From NCBI GenBank assembly GCA_021325335.1, contig JAJPHJ010000091.1, positions 1 through 51,614 of the forward strand: a stretch of 51,614 bases of DNA, read 5' to 3'. The DNA comes from Pseudomonadota bacterium (GTDB lineage: Bacteria > Vulcanimicrobiota > Vulcanimicrobiia > Eremiobacterales > Eremiobacteraceae). Each line of letters starts with the position of its first letter. Position 1 is the stretch's first letter. The notes below the pieces were generated by a model, which made no database searches, had not been told where the DNA came from, and saw only the letters and a program-made list of their open reading frames with translations. Of this stretch, positions 16,314 through 25,021 are shown piece after piece. Made by a program: the position numbers and the translations under genes.

Positions 16314-17581
16314 TGCGACGTTTGTTCCGCGAGCGCGATTTTTTGGCGTACTTCGTGGCGCGCCAGAGCTCGGTGCTTGCTTTTTCTATCGAGAGCACGG
16401 CCATCGGCTGGCAGATCTTCGCGCTGCGACATCGCCCCTTCGATCTCGGTCTTGTCGGCCTTACCTTGTTCCTGCCTCAGTTGCTCCTTGCGTTACCGGC
16501 TGGATTGCTCGCTGACCGTTTTGACAGGCGGCTAATCTGCCTTGTCATGGCCGTCGCAGAAATCTTGGCGATGTGCCTCTTCATCGGGTTATCCGTCGTG
16601 GGTTCGCACTCTGTTGCTGCGTATTTCGCAGCAGTGGCAGTCATCGGTGTCGCGCACGCTTTAGGAGATCCTGCGACGCGAACGCTGCTCGTCAACGTCG
16701 TCGAGGCAGAGCACTATCCGAGAGCCATCGCCCTCTCGCAATCGGTCGCACAGCTTCTGAGCATCGCAGGCCCCGCGCTCGGCGGCGCCCTCATCGCGCT
16801 CGGCCCCCCGATCGCGTTCGCGGGAGCCGCCGCGGCGTATGCGGTAGCCGGCGTCGGGTTTGCGAGCCTCCCCAGGCGCTCACCCGAAAGGCGGGTGGAG
16901 GAACCGCTCATGCGATCCGCCTCCACGGGGATCCGCTTTATCTTCTCCAAGAAGGTCGTCTTGGGCGCGATCTCGCTCGACCTCTTCGCAGTCCTCTTTG
17001 GGGGCGCGACGGCGCTCCTGCCGGTCTATGCGGTGAGCATACTTCAGGTCGGGCCACTAGGATTTGGAGCATTGCGTGCCGCTCCCGCGGTAGGCGCCGC
17101 CCTCGTCGCGGTCTACCTCTCACGAAGGCCGATCGAACGCCACGCCGGGTCCGCCTTGCTGTGGTGCGTTGCGGGCTTCGGTGTGGCGACCATCCTTTTC
17201 GGACTTTCAAAGGTCTTCATCGTCTCGTTCTTGGCGCTTGCATGCACCGGCGGGTTTGACATGGTGAGCATGGTCATCCGCGGCGTGCTCGTGCAGCTGG
17301 GAACGCCCGACGCGCTGCGTGGACGGGTGAGCGCGGTCGAGAACGTCTTCCTTGGAGCGAGCAACGAGTTGGGCGCTTTTGAGTCGGGCGCTGTGGCGGC
17401 GCTGCTCGGTACGGAAGCTTCGGTTGTCCTCGGCGGGGTTGCGACGCTCGCCGTCGTCGGCCTGTCGAGTTGGTTGTTCCCCGACTTGCGTCGCTACGAT
17501 CGCTTGCTGCCGATGGCGGCCGCCTCAATTGCAGAGGCCCAGCGGGGCGAGCTATCCAAAGCGTCGCGCGATCTATCATGA
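16313..17581 (+). CDS. MFS transporter, EntS/MFS_3-like exporter
   Basis: 422 residues from the GTG at 16313, which overlaps the preceding stop; the open frame extends 24 codons upstream but those overlap the coiled-coil gene. Twelve hydrophobic segments; the first region (ERDFLAYFVARQSSVLAFSI) and the loop ADRFDRRLICLVM match the MFS_3 subgroup that includes the enterobactin exporter EntS. Later come DPATRTLLVNVVEAEHYPRA and QLGTPDALRGRVSAVE, both typical of that group. It probably exports a small molecule; substrate unknown. The stop overlaps the start of the patatin gene (ATGA). Confidence 0.88.
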   Translation: MRRLFRERDFLAYFVARQSSVLAFSIESTAIGWQIFALRHRPFDLGLVGLTLFLPQLLLALPAGLLADRFDRRLICLVMAVAEILAMCLFIGLSVVGSHSVAAYFAAVAVIGVAHALGDPATRTLLVNVVEAEHYPRAIALSQSVAQLLSIAGPALGGALIALGPPIAFAGAAAAYAVAGVGFASLPRRSPERRVEEPLMRSASTGIRFIFSKKVVLGAISLDLFAVLFGGATALLPVYAVSILQVGPLGFGALRAAPAVGAALVAVYLSRRPIERHAGSALLWCVAGFGVATILFGLSKVFIVSFLALACTGGFDMVSMVIRGVLVQLGTPDALRGRVSAVENVFLGASNELGAFESGAVAALLGTEASVVLGGVATLAVVGLSSWLFPDLRRYDRLLPMAAASIAEAQRGELSKASRDLS

Positions 17582-18849
17582 CCCTATCGCGTTCTCAGTT
17601 CTTCTCCGTCCTCACAGCGCTTGGCGCAGCGCCGATCTCCCATCATTCCAAACCGCCATGGGATCCGCTTCCCACGCCCACTGCCCATTCGAGAGCTCTC
17701 GTGCTCTCCGGGGCGGGGGCGCGCGGCTCGTACGAAGCAGGGGCTCTCAAGTGGCTGTTCCGCGAGACCGACCAGGGTGGTCCTCCATTCGACGTCATCT
17801 GCGGATCGTCAGCAGGCGCAATCAACGCCGCGTTTGCCGCCTTGGGAACCTCGGCAGCGATCGCGCAAATCGAGACGTTGTGGAAGAATATGCCCCAGGC
17901 CAACGTCGTCCGCCTCGAGCCCCCGGTGCAAGATCTCGTCGATGCGGGTATTGAGTTGCAAGAAGCTGCCCGGCACGGATTTCCCGCCAATCTCGTGCAT
18001 TTCAACCGCGCGCGCACGTTCCTCGACGCGGCGGGGCCGCCGGAAGAGATCGCAAAGCTCGGCGGCGCGGCGAGCGATGCGGGCGTGCGCGCGCTCGTGC
18101 AGCGTTACCCGTATGACATCGGCGGGTTGAAGTCGAGCCTGCTCATCTCTGCCACGAACATCACGCGCATGGCGTCAGACGCGTTCTACCGTTTTGCCGG
18201 ACCCGACGCGGACGGCGCGCGACGGCGTTTCCTTGATCGGGTAGAACCCCGCCCGCGGCTGGCGAGCGCCGCCGACGCGCCGGCGCTCTTGCCGCAGCTT
18301 CCGCTCCATCACGCGCTGACGCAGGATAACGTCGAGGACGCCATCGTCGCCTCCGCCTCGATGCCGGGCATTTTCAAACCCGTCGCGGTGCGTCATGCGG
18401 AAACCGGAGAAACAGCTCTCTACGTGGACGGCGGCGTCGTGAACAATCTTTCGGTCAGCTTGGCGGCGGACGCCGGCGCGACCGACATCACGATCTTGAC
18501 GGGCACCGCAGCAGGGGAATTGCCAAAAAACCAAGCGACGCTCCCCGGTGTCCTGCAAGAAGCGTACGCCCTCATGCACGAGCAGATTCTTCAGGACGAC
18601 ATCGCTCTGGCTATCGCAAAAAATCTCGTGCAAAGAGAGCGTGACCCGGCCGATCTCAACCCCACGGTGCGGCGCTACATCAAGTCGCTGCAAGCCACGG
18701 CGTGGAGACCGCTGACGCTGCGGATCATCCGCCCGAAAACCCCGCTTGCGGTGATGACCATGGGGTTCAATCACCAAGCCGACATCGAGGCGGCGTTCGC
18801 CCAGGGCTACCTCGATGCGCAGGCACCTTCTTTATACAGCATGGCCTAG
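17578..18849 (+). CDS. patatin-like phospholipase
   Basis: 423 residues. The patatin Ser-Asp dyad is complete: oxyanion loop GAGARG (45-50), nucleophile elbow GSSAG with S78, and DGG with D284 (ALYVDGGVV). The family cleaves acyl groups from phospholipids or related lipids; whether this one is cytoplasmic or secreted is unclear, since the first 20 residues (SQFFSVLTALGAAPI) are only weakly signal-like. The ATG overlaps the MFS stop, and upstream in-frame codons lie inside the MFS gene. The stop overlaps that of the convergent ligD-like gene by 4 bp. Confidence 0.9.
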   Translation: MTLSRSQFFSVLTALGAAPISHHSKPPWDPLPTPTAHSRALVLSGAGARGSYEAGALKWLFRETDQGGPPFDVICGSSAGAINAAFAALGTSAAIAQIETLWKNMPQANVVRLEPPVQDLVDAGIELQEAARHGFPANLVHFNRARTFLDAAGPPEEIAKLGGAASDAGVRALVQRYPYDIGGLKSSLLISATNITRMASDAFYRFAGPDADGARRRFLDRVEPRPRLASAADAPALLPQLPLHHALTQDNVEDAIVASASMPGIFKPVAVRHAETGETALYVDGGVVNNLSVSLAADAGATDITILTGTAAGELPKNQATLPGVLQEAYALMHEQILQDDIALAIAKNLVQRERDPADLNPTVRRYIKSLQATAWRPLTLRIIRPKTPLAVMTMGFNHQADIEAAFAQGYLDAQAPSLYSMA

Positions 18850-19748
18850 CGGTTCTTCGCTTTCCAGGCATCACCCGAGCGGCGTAGCAGCGCCGGCACA
18901 TTGCCGATGTTCCAGCGTGCGAAGTACTTTCCACTATCGAGCTCGGTCGAGCGCCGCAGACGTTCGACATCGGTCCAGCGGAGTGGCATCGACACGGGCG
19001 CGCCTTTGCGCGCGCGCACGGTGAACGGCATCACGACCGTTTTGCCGCGCCCGACTTGGGCCCAATCCATGTAGACCTTACCGCGTCCACGCTTGGCGAT
19101 CGCGCGCTCGAGCGTGACCAGCTTGGGCAGCTGCTCCTGGACGGCGAGCGCGACTTCGTTCGTCAACTCACGGCCGCGATCGTAGGTCATCGATCCCTTC
19201 GTCCAGACGAAGACATGAAGGCCAGACCCGCCGGTCGTCTTCACCACCGGGCGCAGACGTTTTGCTTGCAGGACCTCGCGCACGGCGAGCGCCACCGTCG
19301 CGAGCGTGCCGAGCGTGCATCCGTCACCTCGATCGAGGTCGAACAAGATGAAATCGGGATGATCCAAAGAGCCGACCCGTGACATCCAGACATGCAGCGC
19401 GATCGATGCGAGGTTCGCAACGTACGCGAGCGTGGCTTCGTCGTTGCACAGCAGGTAGCGCACCTGCGCGCGCTTGCCACCGCCGGCGAGCGTTACGGTC
19501 TTCACCCAATCCGGCAGCCCGGCCGGAGCGTTCTTTTCAAAAAATCCAGGTTTGGCGATGCCGCCAGGGTAGCGCTCTAAGCTCAGCGGTCTTTGCTTGA
19601 GGTACGGGAGAATCCACCGAGACACGGCTCGATAGTACGCGACTAGGTCGCCCTTGGTATAGCCCTCGCCGGGGAAGAGCACACGATCGGGATTGGTGAG
19701 CGAAACCTTGTGAGCCCCGATCGCGATCGTGTTTGCGATCTTGCTCAT
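18846..19748 (-). CDS. ligD: LigD-type polymerase domain protein (NHEJ), stand-alone
   Basis: 300 residues, matching only the polymerase (primase-like, archaeo-eukaryotic primase fold) domain of bacterial LigD. Visible: LTNPDRVLFPGEGYTKGDLV at the start, the metal-binding DLD at 137-139 in FILFDLDRGDG, KTTGGSGLHVFV, and near the end a PVSMPLRWTDVERLRR segment. In bacterial end joining this domain adds (ribo)nucleotides at broken ends, working with Ku and a ligase. Neither the ligase nor the phosphoesterase domain is attached and no ku gene lies in the window; they may be elsewhere. The stop overlaps the patatin stop. Confidence 0.9.
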   Translation of the reverse strand: MSKIANTIAIGAHKVSLTNPDRVLFPGEGYTKGDLVAYYRAVSRWILPYLKQRPLSLERYPGGIAKPGFFEKNAPAGLPDWVKTVTLAGGGKRAQVRYLLCNDEATLAYVANLASIALHVWMSRVGSLDHPDFILFDLDRGDGCTLGTLATVALAVREVLQAKRLRPVVKTTGGSGLHVFVWTKGSMTYDRGRELTNEVALAVQEQLPKLVTLERAIAKRGRGKVYMDWAQVGRGKTVVMPFTVRARKGAPVSMPLRWTDVERLRRSTELDSGKYFARWNIGNVPALLRRSGDAWKAKNR

Positions 19749-19825
19749 CGCTCGGCCTGCAGTTCTTGTTGTGCACCCATGCTACGCGGCGCGACTTAGC
19801 CGCGCCGCGAGCGGGTACCCGCCGA

Positions 19826-20335
19826 TTAGCTTTGGGCAGCTGGTTGATGCGAAGGACGCCGGACGGCAAGGTTGAGCAGCGCCATGACGACTGCAGCCGC
19901 GAGCGCGATCCAGCCTGCGTCTTGCGTCCAAATCGTGCTGATCCCGAGCAGCCCGTCAAGCGAGAGCGGGCCGGGGCCCGACAGGGCCAGGAGGATCATG
20001 CCCGAGATGTAGGCGAGCGGCAGCTCTGCGCCGTTCTTCGTGGTGAAGAATCCGTGGCCGGCATGCACCGTGAAGATGGCGACGAGCATGACGAGGACCA
20101 CGAGCGCCGGCCCGATCGGACCGCCGAGACCAAGAGCGGTCAGTAAGCCGCCTCCGAATTCGCCAAGTCCCGCCAAGAGCGCGAAGAGCGTTCCGGGCCG
20201 GAAGCCGAGCGATTCAAAAAAACCGCCGGTGCCTTTGATCCCGTATCCGCCGAACGAGCCGAAGAGCTTTTGCGCTCCGTGGGCCGCCATGCCGAGGCCC
20301 AGCACGAGGCGGGCGATGAGAATTGCGATGACCAT
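19826..20335 (-). CDS. DoxX family membrane protein
   Basis: 169 residues with four to five hydrophobic helices. The opening IARLVLGLGMAAHGAQKLFGSFGGYG is the classic DoxX start, followed by GEFGGGLLTALGL and a conserved FFTTKNGAELPLAYI loop. DoxX proteins are small integral membrane proteins linked to redox or thiol stress in some bacteria. It has an AGGAG ribosome binding site, and is divergent from an HxlR-type regulator across a 111-bp AT-rich region, a common pairing that suggests control by that regulator. Confidence 0.85.
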   Translation of the reverse strand: MVIAILIARLVLGLGMAAHGAQKLFGSFGGYGIKGTGGFFESLGFRPGTLFALLAGLGEFGGGLLTALGLGGPIGPALVVLVMLVAIFTVHAGHGFFTTKNGAELPLAYISGMILLALSGPGPLSLDGLLGISTIWTQDAGWIALAAAVVMALLNLAVRRPSHQPAAQS

Positions 20336-20360
20336 AGATGCTTCTCCTAAGACAAAGGAT

Positions 20361-20403
20361 TACTGTTACTTTTGGCATCTTAGTTACTTTTCGTTACTAA
20401 GTA
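20361..20403. promoter_or_regulatory. candidate HxlR operator/promoter region with GTTACT repeats
   Basis: This AT-rich stretch lies between the divergent doxX and hxlR-like genes. GTTACT occurs three times (20365, 20383, 20393), and CTTAG at 20379-20383 mirrors CTAAG at 20397-20401. Such repeats in a shared intergenic region fit binding sites for the adjacent MarR/HxlR-type regulator, and both promoters must lie here. Confidence 0.4.
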
Positions 20404-20446
20404 GGGAAAGGTTATCACCAAGAAGAAGTGTTTGTCAAGAGGGGTT

Positions 20447-20821
20447 ATGAAAGCGAATACCCGGCAGCGGGCCTCCCTAAGCGGCTTTTGTCCCCGCTAC
20501 CATAGTGCTGTGGAGCTCATCGGGCGGCGGTGGACCGGCGCTATTATCCGCGCGCTCATGGCTGGACGGAGCAGATTTAACGAGATCGCGACGCAGGTGC
20601 CCGGAATGTCCGGGCGGCTGCTATCCGAGCGGCTTCGCGAACTCGAGGAGCACGGTATCGTGGCGCGCGCAGTCGATGCCGGACCGCCCGTGAAGATCGA
20701 ATACGCTTTGACCAAGTCCGGGACGGAGCTCGATGCGACGGTGCGAGCTCTCGCCGGCTGGGCGGAGCGGTGGATGCCGCTGGACGGCCGCGCCAGCCCG
20801 CGACGGCGCAAGCGCGGTTAG
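20447..20821 (+). CDS. HxlR-family winged-helix transcriptional regulator
   Basis: 124 residues from the ATG at 20447, which has an AGAGGGG ribosome binding site; a TTG five codons earlier is possible but weaker. HxlR hallmarks: FCPRYHSAVELIGRRWTGAI (a Cys near the N-terminus often acts as redox sensor), the FNEIATQVPGMSGRLLSERL recognition helix, ELEEHGIVAR and the YALTKSG wing. The C-terminus is very basic (SPRRRKRG). It is likely to repress or activate the divergent doxX gene; HxlR proteins often respond to quinones, aldehydes or thiol stress. Confidence 0.88.
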   Translation: MKANTRQRASLSGFCPRYHSAVELIGRRWTGAIIRALMAGRSRFNEIATQVPGMSGRLLSERLRELEEHGIVARAVDAGPPVKIEYALTKSGTELDATVRALAGWAERWMPLDGRASPRRRKRG

Positions 20822-20869
20822 CGTACCCGACCGGAGGGGACCTTCAGGCGGTTGGCATAGCACGTAGCC

Positions 20870-21553
20870 ATGTACTACATGAACTCTGAGTACATGCTGT
20901 TCGTCATCCCTGGTCTTCTGCTCGCTCTGTGGGCGCAGGCCTTGGTCAAGGGAACGTTCGCGCGCTACGCGCGAGTGCCGACGTCTACCGGTGTCACGGG
21001 AGCGCAAGTCGCGCAGCTCTTGATGGAGCGAAACGGCCTGCGTCTTGGGGTCAACAGCGTGCGCGGCTCCTTGACGGATTTCTACAACCCCTCAAACAAA
21101 TCGATCAATCTCTCGCAGACCTCGGTGCAAGGATCGGTGGCATCGGTCGCCGTGGTCGCGCACGAAATGGGTCACGCCGTCCAAGATGCGCAAGGCTACG
21201 TGCCGATGCGCCTGCGCGGTGCGATGGTTCCCGCGGTCAGTCTCGGCTCGTGGGTCGGCCCCTTGCTTTTTGTTGTCGGATGGATGCTTTCCAACATGAA
21301 CCTCGTGTGGGTAGGCATCATCTTCTTCGCCGCAGCCGTCATATTCTCGATCCTGACGCTGCCTGTCGAACTCGATGCGAGCAATCGCGCCATGCAGATG
21401 CTCACCACAAACGGCGTGCTCGTCAGCTCCCAGGAAGTCACAGGCGCGAGGAAAGTGCTCAATGCCGCCGCATTCACATACGTCGCCGCGGCGGCGCAAT
21501 CGCTGCTCACGCTGCTGTATTACCTGAGCCTCGTGAGCGGCAGGCGCCGCTAA
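20870..21553 (+). CDS. YugP-type membrane zinc metallopeptidase
   Basis: 227 residues. A first transmembrane helix (MLFVIPGLLLALWAQALV), then a soluble part with SLTDFYNPSNKSINLSQ, the zinc motif HEMGH at 98-102 in VVAHEMGHAVQDAQG, and three more hydrophobic helices. This is the arrangement of the neutral zinc metallopeptidase family that includes Bacillus YugP; substrates are unknown. The GGAGGGGACC upstream is about 25 bases from the ATG, so the start is supported mainly by the protein match. It is 19 bp upstream of the HdeD-like gene. Confidence 0.85.
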   Translation: MYYMNSEYMLFVIPGLLLALWAQALVKGTFARYARVPTSTGVTGAQVAQLLMERNGLRLGVNSVRGSLTDFYNPSNKSINLSQTSVQGSVASVAVVAHEMGHAVQDAQGYVPMRLRGAMVPAVSLGSWVGPLLFVVGWMLSNMNLVWVGIIFFAAAVIFSILTLPVELDASNRAMQMLTTNGVLVSSQEVTGARKVLNAAAFTYVAAAAQSLLTLLYYLSLVSGRRR

Positions 21554-21572
21554 ACCCAAACAGGGGGAAGCC

Positions 21573-22121
21573 ATGATCGCGCAACTGAAGCAGAACTGGT
21601 GGATTCTCACGCTGCGGGGGGCTTTGGCCGTGCTCTTCGGCATACTCGCCTTCGCGTGGCCGGTCGCCACGGCGTTCGCCTTCGTTTTCATCCTCGCGGC
21701 GTTCGCCTTCATCGAAGGGATCTTCGCGTTGATCGGCGCCTTCGGTTGGGGACTGCCGGCCACGCAGCGCTTCCTTCTCATCCTCATGGGTTTGCTCGGA
21801 CTCGCGGTCGGCGTGTGCGCCGTGCTCTATCCTGGCATCCTAGCGGTCACCCTCGTGTTCGTCGTCGCTTGGTGGGCGATTGTCACGGGCTTGATCCAGC
21901 TCGTCGTCGCGGTGGAGATGCGCAAGGTCATCCCCAACGACTGGCTGCTCGTGCTCGGCGGCATCGTCTCCGTGTTGTTCGGCGTGCTGCTCATCTGGCG
22001 ACCTTTCGCCGGCGTGCTCACGCTTGCATATCTGTTCGGGTTCTATGCGCTGCTCTACGGGATCATGCTGCTCGGCCTGAGCTTCCGCCTGAGAAGCCTA
22101 GCGACCGCGCCTAGCCCGTAG
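21573..22121 (+). CDS. HdeD-family (DUF308) membrane protein
   Basis: 182 residues with six hydrophobic helices in three repeated pairs, each closing with a short polar loop. The LRGALAVLFGILAFAWPVAT start and the later VLGGIVSVLFGVLLIWRPFA repeat are the DUF308 signature of HdeD, a membrane protein tied to acid resistance in enterobacteria. Its role here is inferred only from the family. A GGGGGAAGCC ribosome binding site lies upstream; the gene is probably co-transcribed with the YugP-like gene. Confidence 0.85.
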   Translation: MIAQLKQNWWILTLRGALAVLFGILAFAWPVATAFAFVFILAAFAFIEGIFALIGAFGWGLPATQRFLLILMGLLGLAVGVCAVLYPGILAVTLVFVVAWWAIVTGLIQLVVAVEMRKVIPNDWLLVLGGIVSVLFGVLLIWRPFAGVLTLAYLFGFYALLYGIMLLGLSFRLRSLATAPSP

Positions 22122-22131
22122 GAAGACGTGC

Positions 22132-22686
22132 GTGAGCGAACCGTCGTTCACGGTCCACCATGATCCGCTGGGCAGCTTCGAAATCTTCGGGGTGCTCATC
22201 CAGATTTTTTTCGTGCTCGGATGCGCATGGCTCATCATTGGCCATCGCTACCTCTTGGAAGGAGAGGACATGGAACGACCCGTGAACAGGATCGCGCAAC
22301 TGTACGGCTACGCCGTCTGTCTCATCGCCGTGATCATCTTTCTTGTGACCGTGCGATCGATCGCAAGCGCACTCATCACCTTGAGCGACCCGCTCGCGCA
22401 AACGTCGCCCTACGGTCAGTCTTTGGAGACCTTTGAGGCGTACAAGGCGACGATCAACGCCCCCAACGCTGCCTTTGTTACCCCGGTCGTGGCCCCAGGA
22501 GTCGGTAAAACGACGCCCAGCGATGCCGTGCTGCGACAGCGCTATGAAGCGCTGAAAGCGGATCGGATCGCCTCCAACACCTATCAGGCGAGGAGCGATC
22601 TCACCCTCAACGGCCTTATGCTCGCCATCGCCATCGTCTTGTTCGTGCTGCATTGGCGCTGGTTGCGGACACTCAGCGTTTCGTAA
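22132..22686 (+). CDS. membrane protein of unknown function
   Basis: 184 residues from a GTG start 10 bp after the HdeD-like gene. Two N-terminal transmembrane helices (FGVLIQIFFVLGCAWLIIG, then YAVCLIAVIIFLVTVRSI), an external loop of about 70 residues without cysteines, and a C-terminal transmembrane helix (LNGLMLAIAIVLFVLHW). No family is recognised. Tight spacing places it in the yugP-hdeD cluster. Confidence 0.65.
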   Translation: MSEPSFTVHHDPLGSFEIFGVLIQIFFVLGCAWLIIGHRYLLEGEDMERPVNRIAQLYGYAVCLIAVIIFLVTVRSIASALITLSDPLAQTSPYGQSLETFEAYKATINAPNAAFVTPVVAPGVGKTTPSDAVLRQRYEALKADRIASNTYQARSDLTLNGLMLAIAIVLFVLHWRWLRTLSVS

Positions 22687-22722
22687 CGGGACTCACCCGC
22701 GGCCGACCAGAATCCACGGCGG

Positions 22723-23841
22723 GTGAGGACGGCTCTCGAAGCGACCCTGCCGCGCGACTGCTATCTGTCGCCCGATTTTTTTGCGCTCGAGCGCGAGCGC
22801 ATTTTCTTTCGCGAATGGTTCTGCGCGGGGCGCTGCGAGCAGCTGCCGGCGCCTGGAGACTATGTCGTCGTCGAGATCGGCGGCCAAGAGACCCTCGTGG
22901 TACGGACGCAAGCAGGCGAGCTGCGGGCCTTCGACAACCTGTGCCGCCATCGGGGCTGTCGCCTCGTGCTCGATCCGGTAGGAGCAGGCACGTTCACGGG
23001 CGCGATCCGCTGTCCGTACCATTCGTGGACCTACACGCTCGATGGCGCCTTGCGCACGGCGCCGTACTTGGGCGAGCAGGACGCGTTCTACAAAGACGAG
23101 TTCTCCCTCCATACCGTTGCCCTTGACAGCTGGGGCGGTTTTTTCTTCTTGAACCTCGCTTCCGGGGATGCCCGGCCTCCGACGCTTGTCGATCAGCTCG
23201 GACCGATTCCGGAACGTCTGCGCCGCTATCCGCTGGCCGAGCTGCGTTCGGCGCGCCGCGTCGTCTACGACGTTGCAGCGAATTGGAAGGTCATCTTAGA
23301 GAACTACAACGAGTGCTACCACTGCGGCGGCGTGCATCCCGAGTTGTGCGAGATCGTGCCAGCGTTCAAAAAAGGTGGTGGCGCCGAGCTTGACTGGGAC
23401 CGCGGTATTCCGCACAAAGACGGCGCACATACGTTCACGTTCAGCGGAAAGACCGACCGCGCGCCGTTCCCTGGGCTCGACGACGACGAGAAGACCCGGC
23501 ACAAAGGCGAGCTCATCTATCCGAACTTCATGTTGAGTCTTGCGGCCGATCACGCCGCAGCATTTACGCTGTGGCCTCGCTCGGCGCAGCACACAAAAAT
23601 CGTGTGTGACTTCTTGTTCCATCCCTCTGAGATGGCCAAGCCTCAATTCGATCCCTCCGACGCGGTGGAATTTTGGGATCTCGTCAATCGCCAAGACTGG
23701 CGCATCTGCGAAGGGGTGCAGCGCGGCATGACTTCCCGCAATTTCCGGTCCGGGTTTTACGCGCCGATGGAAAGCTTGAGCCTCGACATCCGGCGATACA
23801 TCCGCGAGCGCATCGGCCCGCTCGACGCGCACTGTACGTAG
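22723..23841 (+). CDS. Rieske non-heme iron oxygenase, alpha subunit (glycine betaine/carnitine oxygenase-like)
   Basis: 372 residues from a GTG start. The Rieske 2Fe-2S ligands are C74 and H76 in CRHRG and C97 and H100 in CPYHSW; the mononuclear iron site is in ENYNECYHCGGVHPEL with H200 and H205. The sequence belongs with the ring-hydroxylating oxygenase alpha subunits that act on quaternary ammonium compounds or amines (GbcA/CntA/choline monooxygenase side) more than with aromatic dioxygenases. No reductase gene is adjacent. The next gene is a sarcosine-oxidase-like flavoenzyme, which fits stepwise N-demethylation of a betaine-like substrate; the actual substrate is inferred. Confidence 0.87.
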   Translation: MRTALEATLPRDCYLSPDFFALERERIFFREWFCAGRCEQLPAPGDYVVVEIGGQETLVVRTQAGELRAFDNLCRHRGCRLVLDPVGAGTFTGAIRCPYHSWTYTLDGALRTAPYLGEQDAFYKDEFSLHTVALDSWGGFFFLNLASGDARPPTLVDQLGPIPERLRRYPLAELRSARRVVYDVAANWKVILENYNECYHCGGVHPELCEIVPAFKKGGGAELDWDRGIPHKDGAHTFTFSGKTDRAPFPGLDDDEKTRHKGELIYPNFMLSLAADHAAAFTLWPRSAQHTKIVCDFLFHPSEMAKPQFDPSDAVEFWDLVNRQDWRICEGVQRGMTSRNFRSGFYAPMESLSLDIRRYIRERIGPLDAHCT

Positions 23842-23854
23842 GCGCGTCCCACGC

Positions 23855-25021
23855 GTGCGCACCGACTTCGAACACATCGTCCTCGGGCTCGGGGGCCTCG
23901 GCAGCGGCGCTGCTTACTGGCTCTCGCGGCGCGCCGGCGCAGCCGTACTGGGGCTCGAGCAATTCGAGCTTGGACACGTGCGCGGGGAATCACAGGACCA
24001 CTCGCGCATCATCCGCCTGTCGTATCACCGGCCTGACTATGTCGCGCTTGCGAAACGAGCGTACGACGCATGGGCCACGTTGGAAGACGACGCGGGGGAA
24101 CAGCTCGTGCTGCGCACGGGTGGTCTCGATCTCGGTCCACGCAAGAGTGCCATTCCGCTTGAGACCTATATGGACAGCATGACCGCGTGCGGCGTTCCCT
24201 TCGAACATCTGGATGCGGCGCAGATCATGCGCCGCTGGCCGCCTTTCCGGCTCGATGACTCGATCCATGGCGTCTATCAAGAACAGGGCGGCATCGCGAT
24301 GGCCGCGCGCGCCAACGCCGCGCACCAGCGCATGGCGCGCGAACATGGGGCGACGCTGCGCGAGCGCGCCGGCGTGAGCTTGGTGCGCGAGGTCGGGGGC
24401 GAGTTCGAGGTGTTGGCCGGTGAGACGCCCTATCGTTGCCGCACGCTCGTCATCACCGCGGGTCCGTGGTCGAACGAACCGCTCTCGCACTTCGGCCTGC
24501 GCCTGCCGCTGGAAGTCACCAAGGAGCAAGTGACCTATTTCGCGCCATCGGATCTCGCGCCGTTCGAACCGAGCCGTTTTCCGGTGTGGATCTGGATGGA
24601 CGATCCAAGCTTTTACGGATTCCCCGTCTTCGGTGAGACGGCTGTCAAAGTGGCACAGGACGCAGGCGGTAAAGCCGTCGATCCCGATACCCGCGGTTTT
24701 GAACCCGACCTCGAGAACCTGGGCCGGGTGTGTTCCTTCTTGGAACGGTATCTGCCGGGAGCGCTCGGACCGCAGCTCTACACGAAGACGTGTCTGTACA
24801 CGTTGCCTCCTGACCGCGACTTCATCCTTGATACGCTGCCCGGACATTCGAGGGCCGCGGTCGCCATCGGCGCCGGTCACGCGTTCAAATTCGCATCGGT
24901 GATCGGCAAGACTTTGACTGAGCTCGTCATGGACGGGCGCACGGATGCCGATATCTCAGGGTTTCGCCTCAACCGCCCGATTCTCGCGCAAGCGGACCCG
25001 CCGAAGACGTACATGGTATGA
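23855..25021 (+). CDS. FAD-dependent amine oxidase, monomeric sarcosine oxidase/N-methyltryptophan oxidase type
   Basis: 388 residues from a GTG start, the size of monomeric sarcosine oxidase. The FAD-binding GLGGLGSGAAYWLSRR motif near the N-terminus, the ESQDHSRIIRLSYH segment (substrate and flavin region) and C313 in YTKTCLYTLPPDRDFI (equivalent to the Cys that covalently holds FAD in monomeric sarcosine oxidase) are all present. It should oxidise an N-methyl amino acid to the demethylated product, formaldehyde and H2O2. It is 13 bp after the Rieske oxygenase and overlaps the permease start (ATGA). Confidence 0.88.
   Translation: MRTDFEHIVLGLGGLGSGAAYWLSRRAGAAVLGLEQFELGHVRGESQDHSRIIRLSYHRPDYVALAKRAYDAWATLEDDAGEQLVLRTGGLDLGPRKSAIPLETYMDSMTACGVPFEHLDAAQIMRRWPPFRLDDSIHGVYQEQGGIAMAARANAAHQRMAREHGATLRERAGVSLVREVGGEFEVLAGETPYRCRTLVITAGPWSNEPLSHFGLRLPLEVTKEQVTYFAPSDLAPFEPSRFPVWIWMDDPSFYGFPVFGETAVKVAQDAGGKAVDPDTRGFEPDLENLGRVCSFLERYLPGALGPQLYTKTCLYTLPPDRDFILDTLPGHSRAAVAIGAGHAFKFASVIGKTLTELVMDGRTDADISGFRLNRPILAQADPPKTYMV

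Noticed and set aside
23990-24880. A 296-codon minus-strand frame opposite the amine oxidase
   Set aside because: The plus strand encodes a complete oxidase with FAD motif and the flavin-linking Cys. The minus frame has shadow-like composition.
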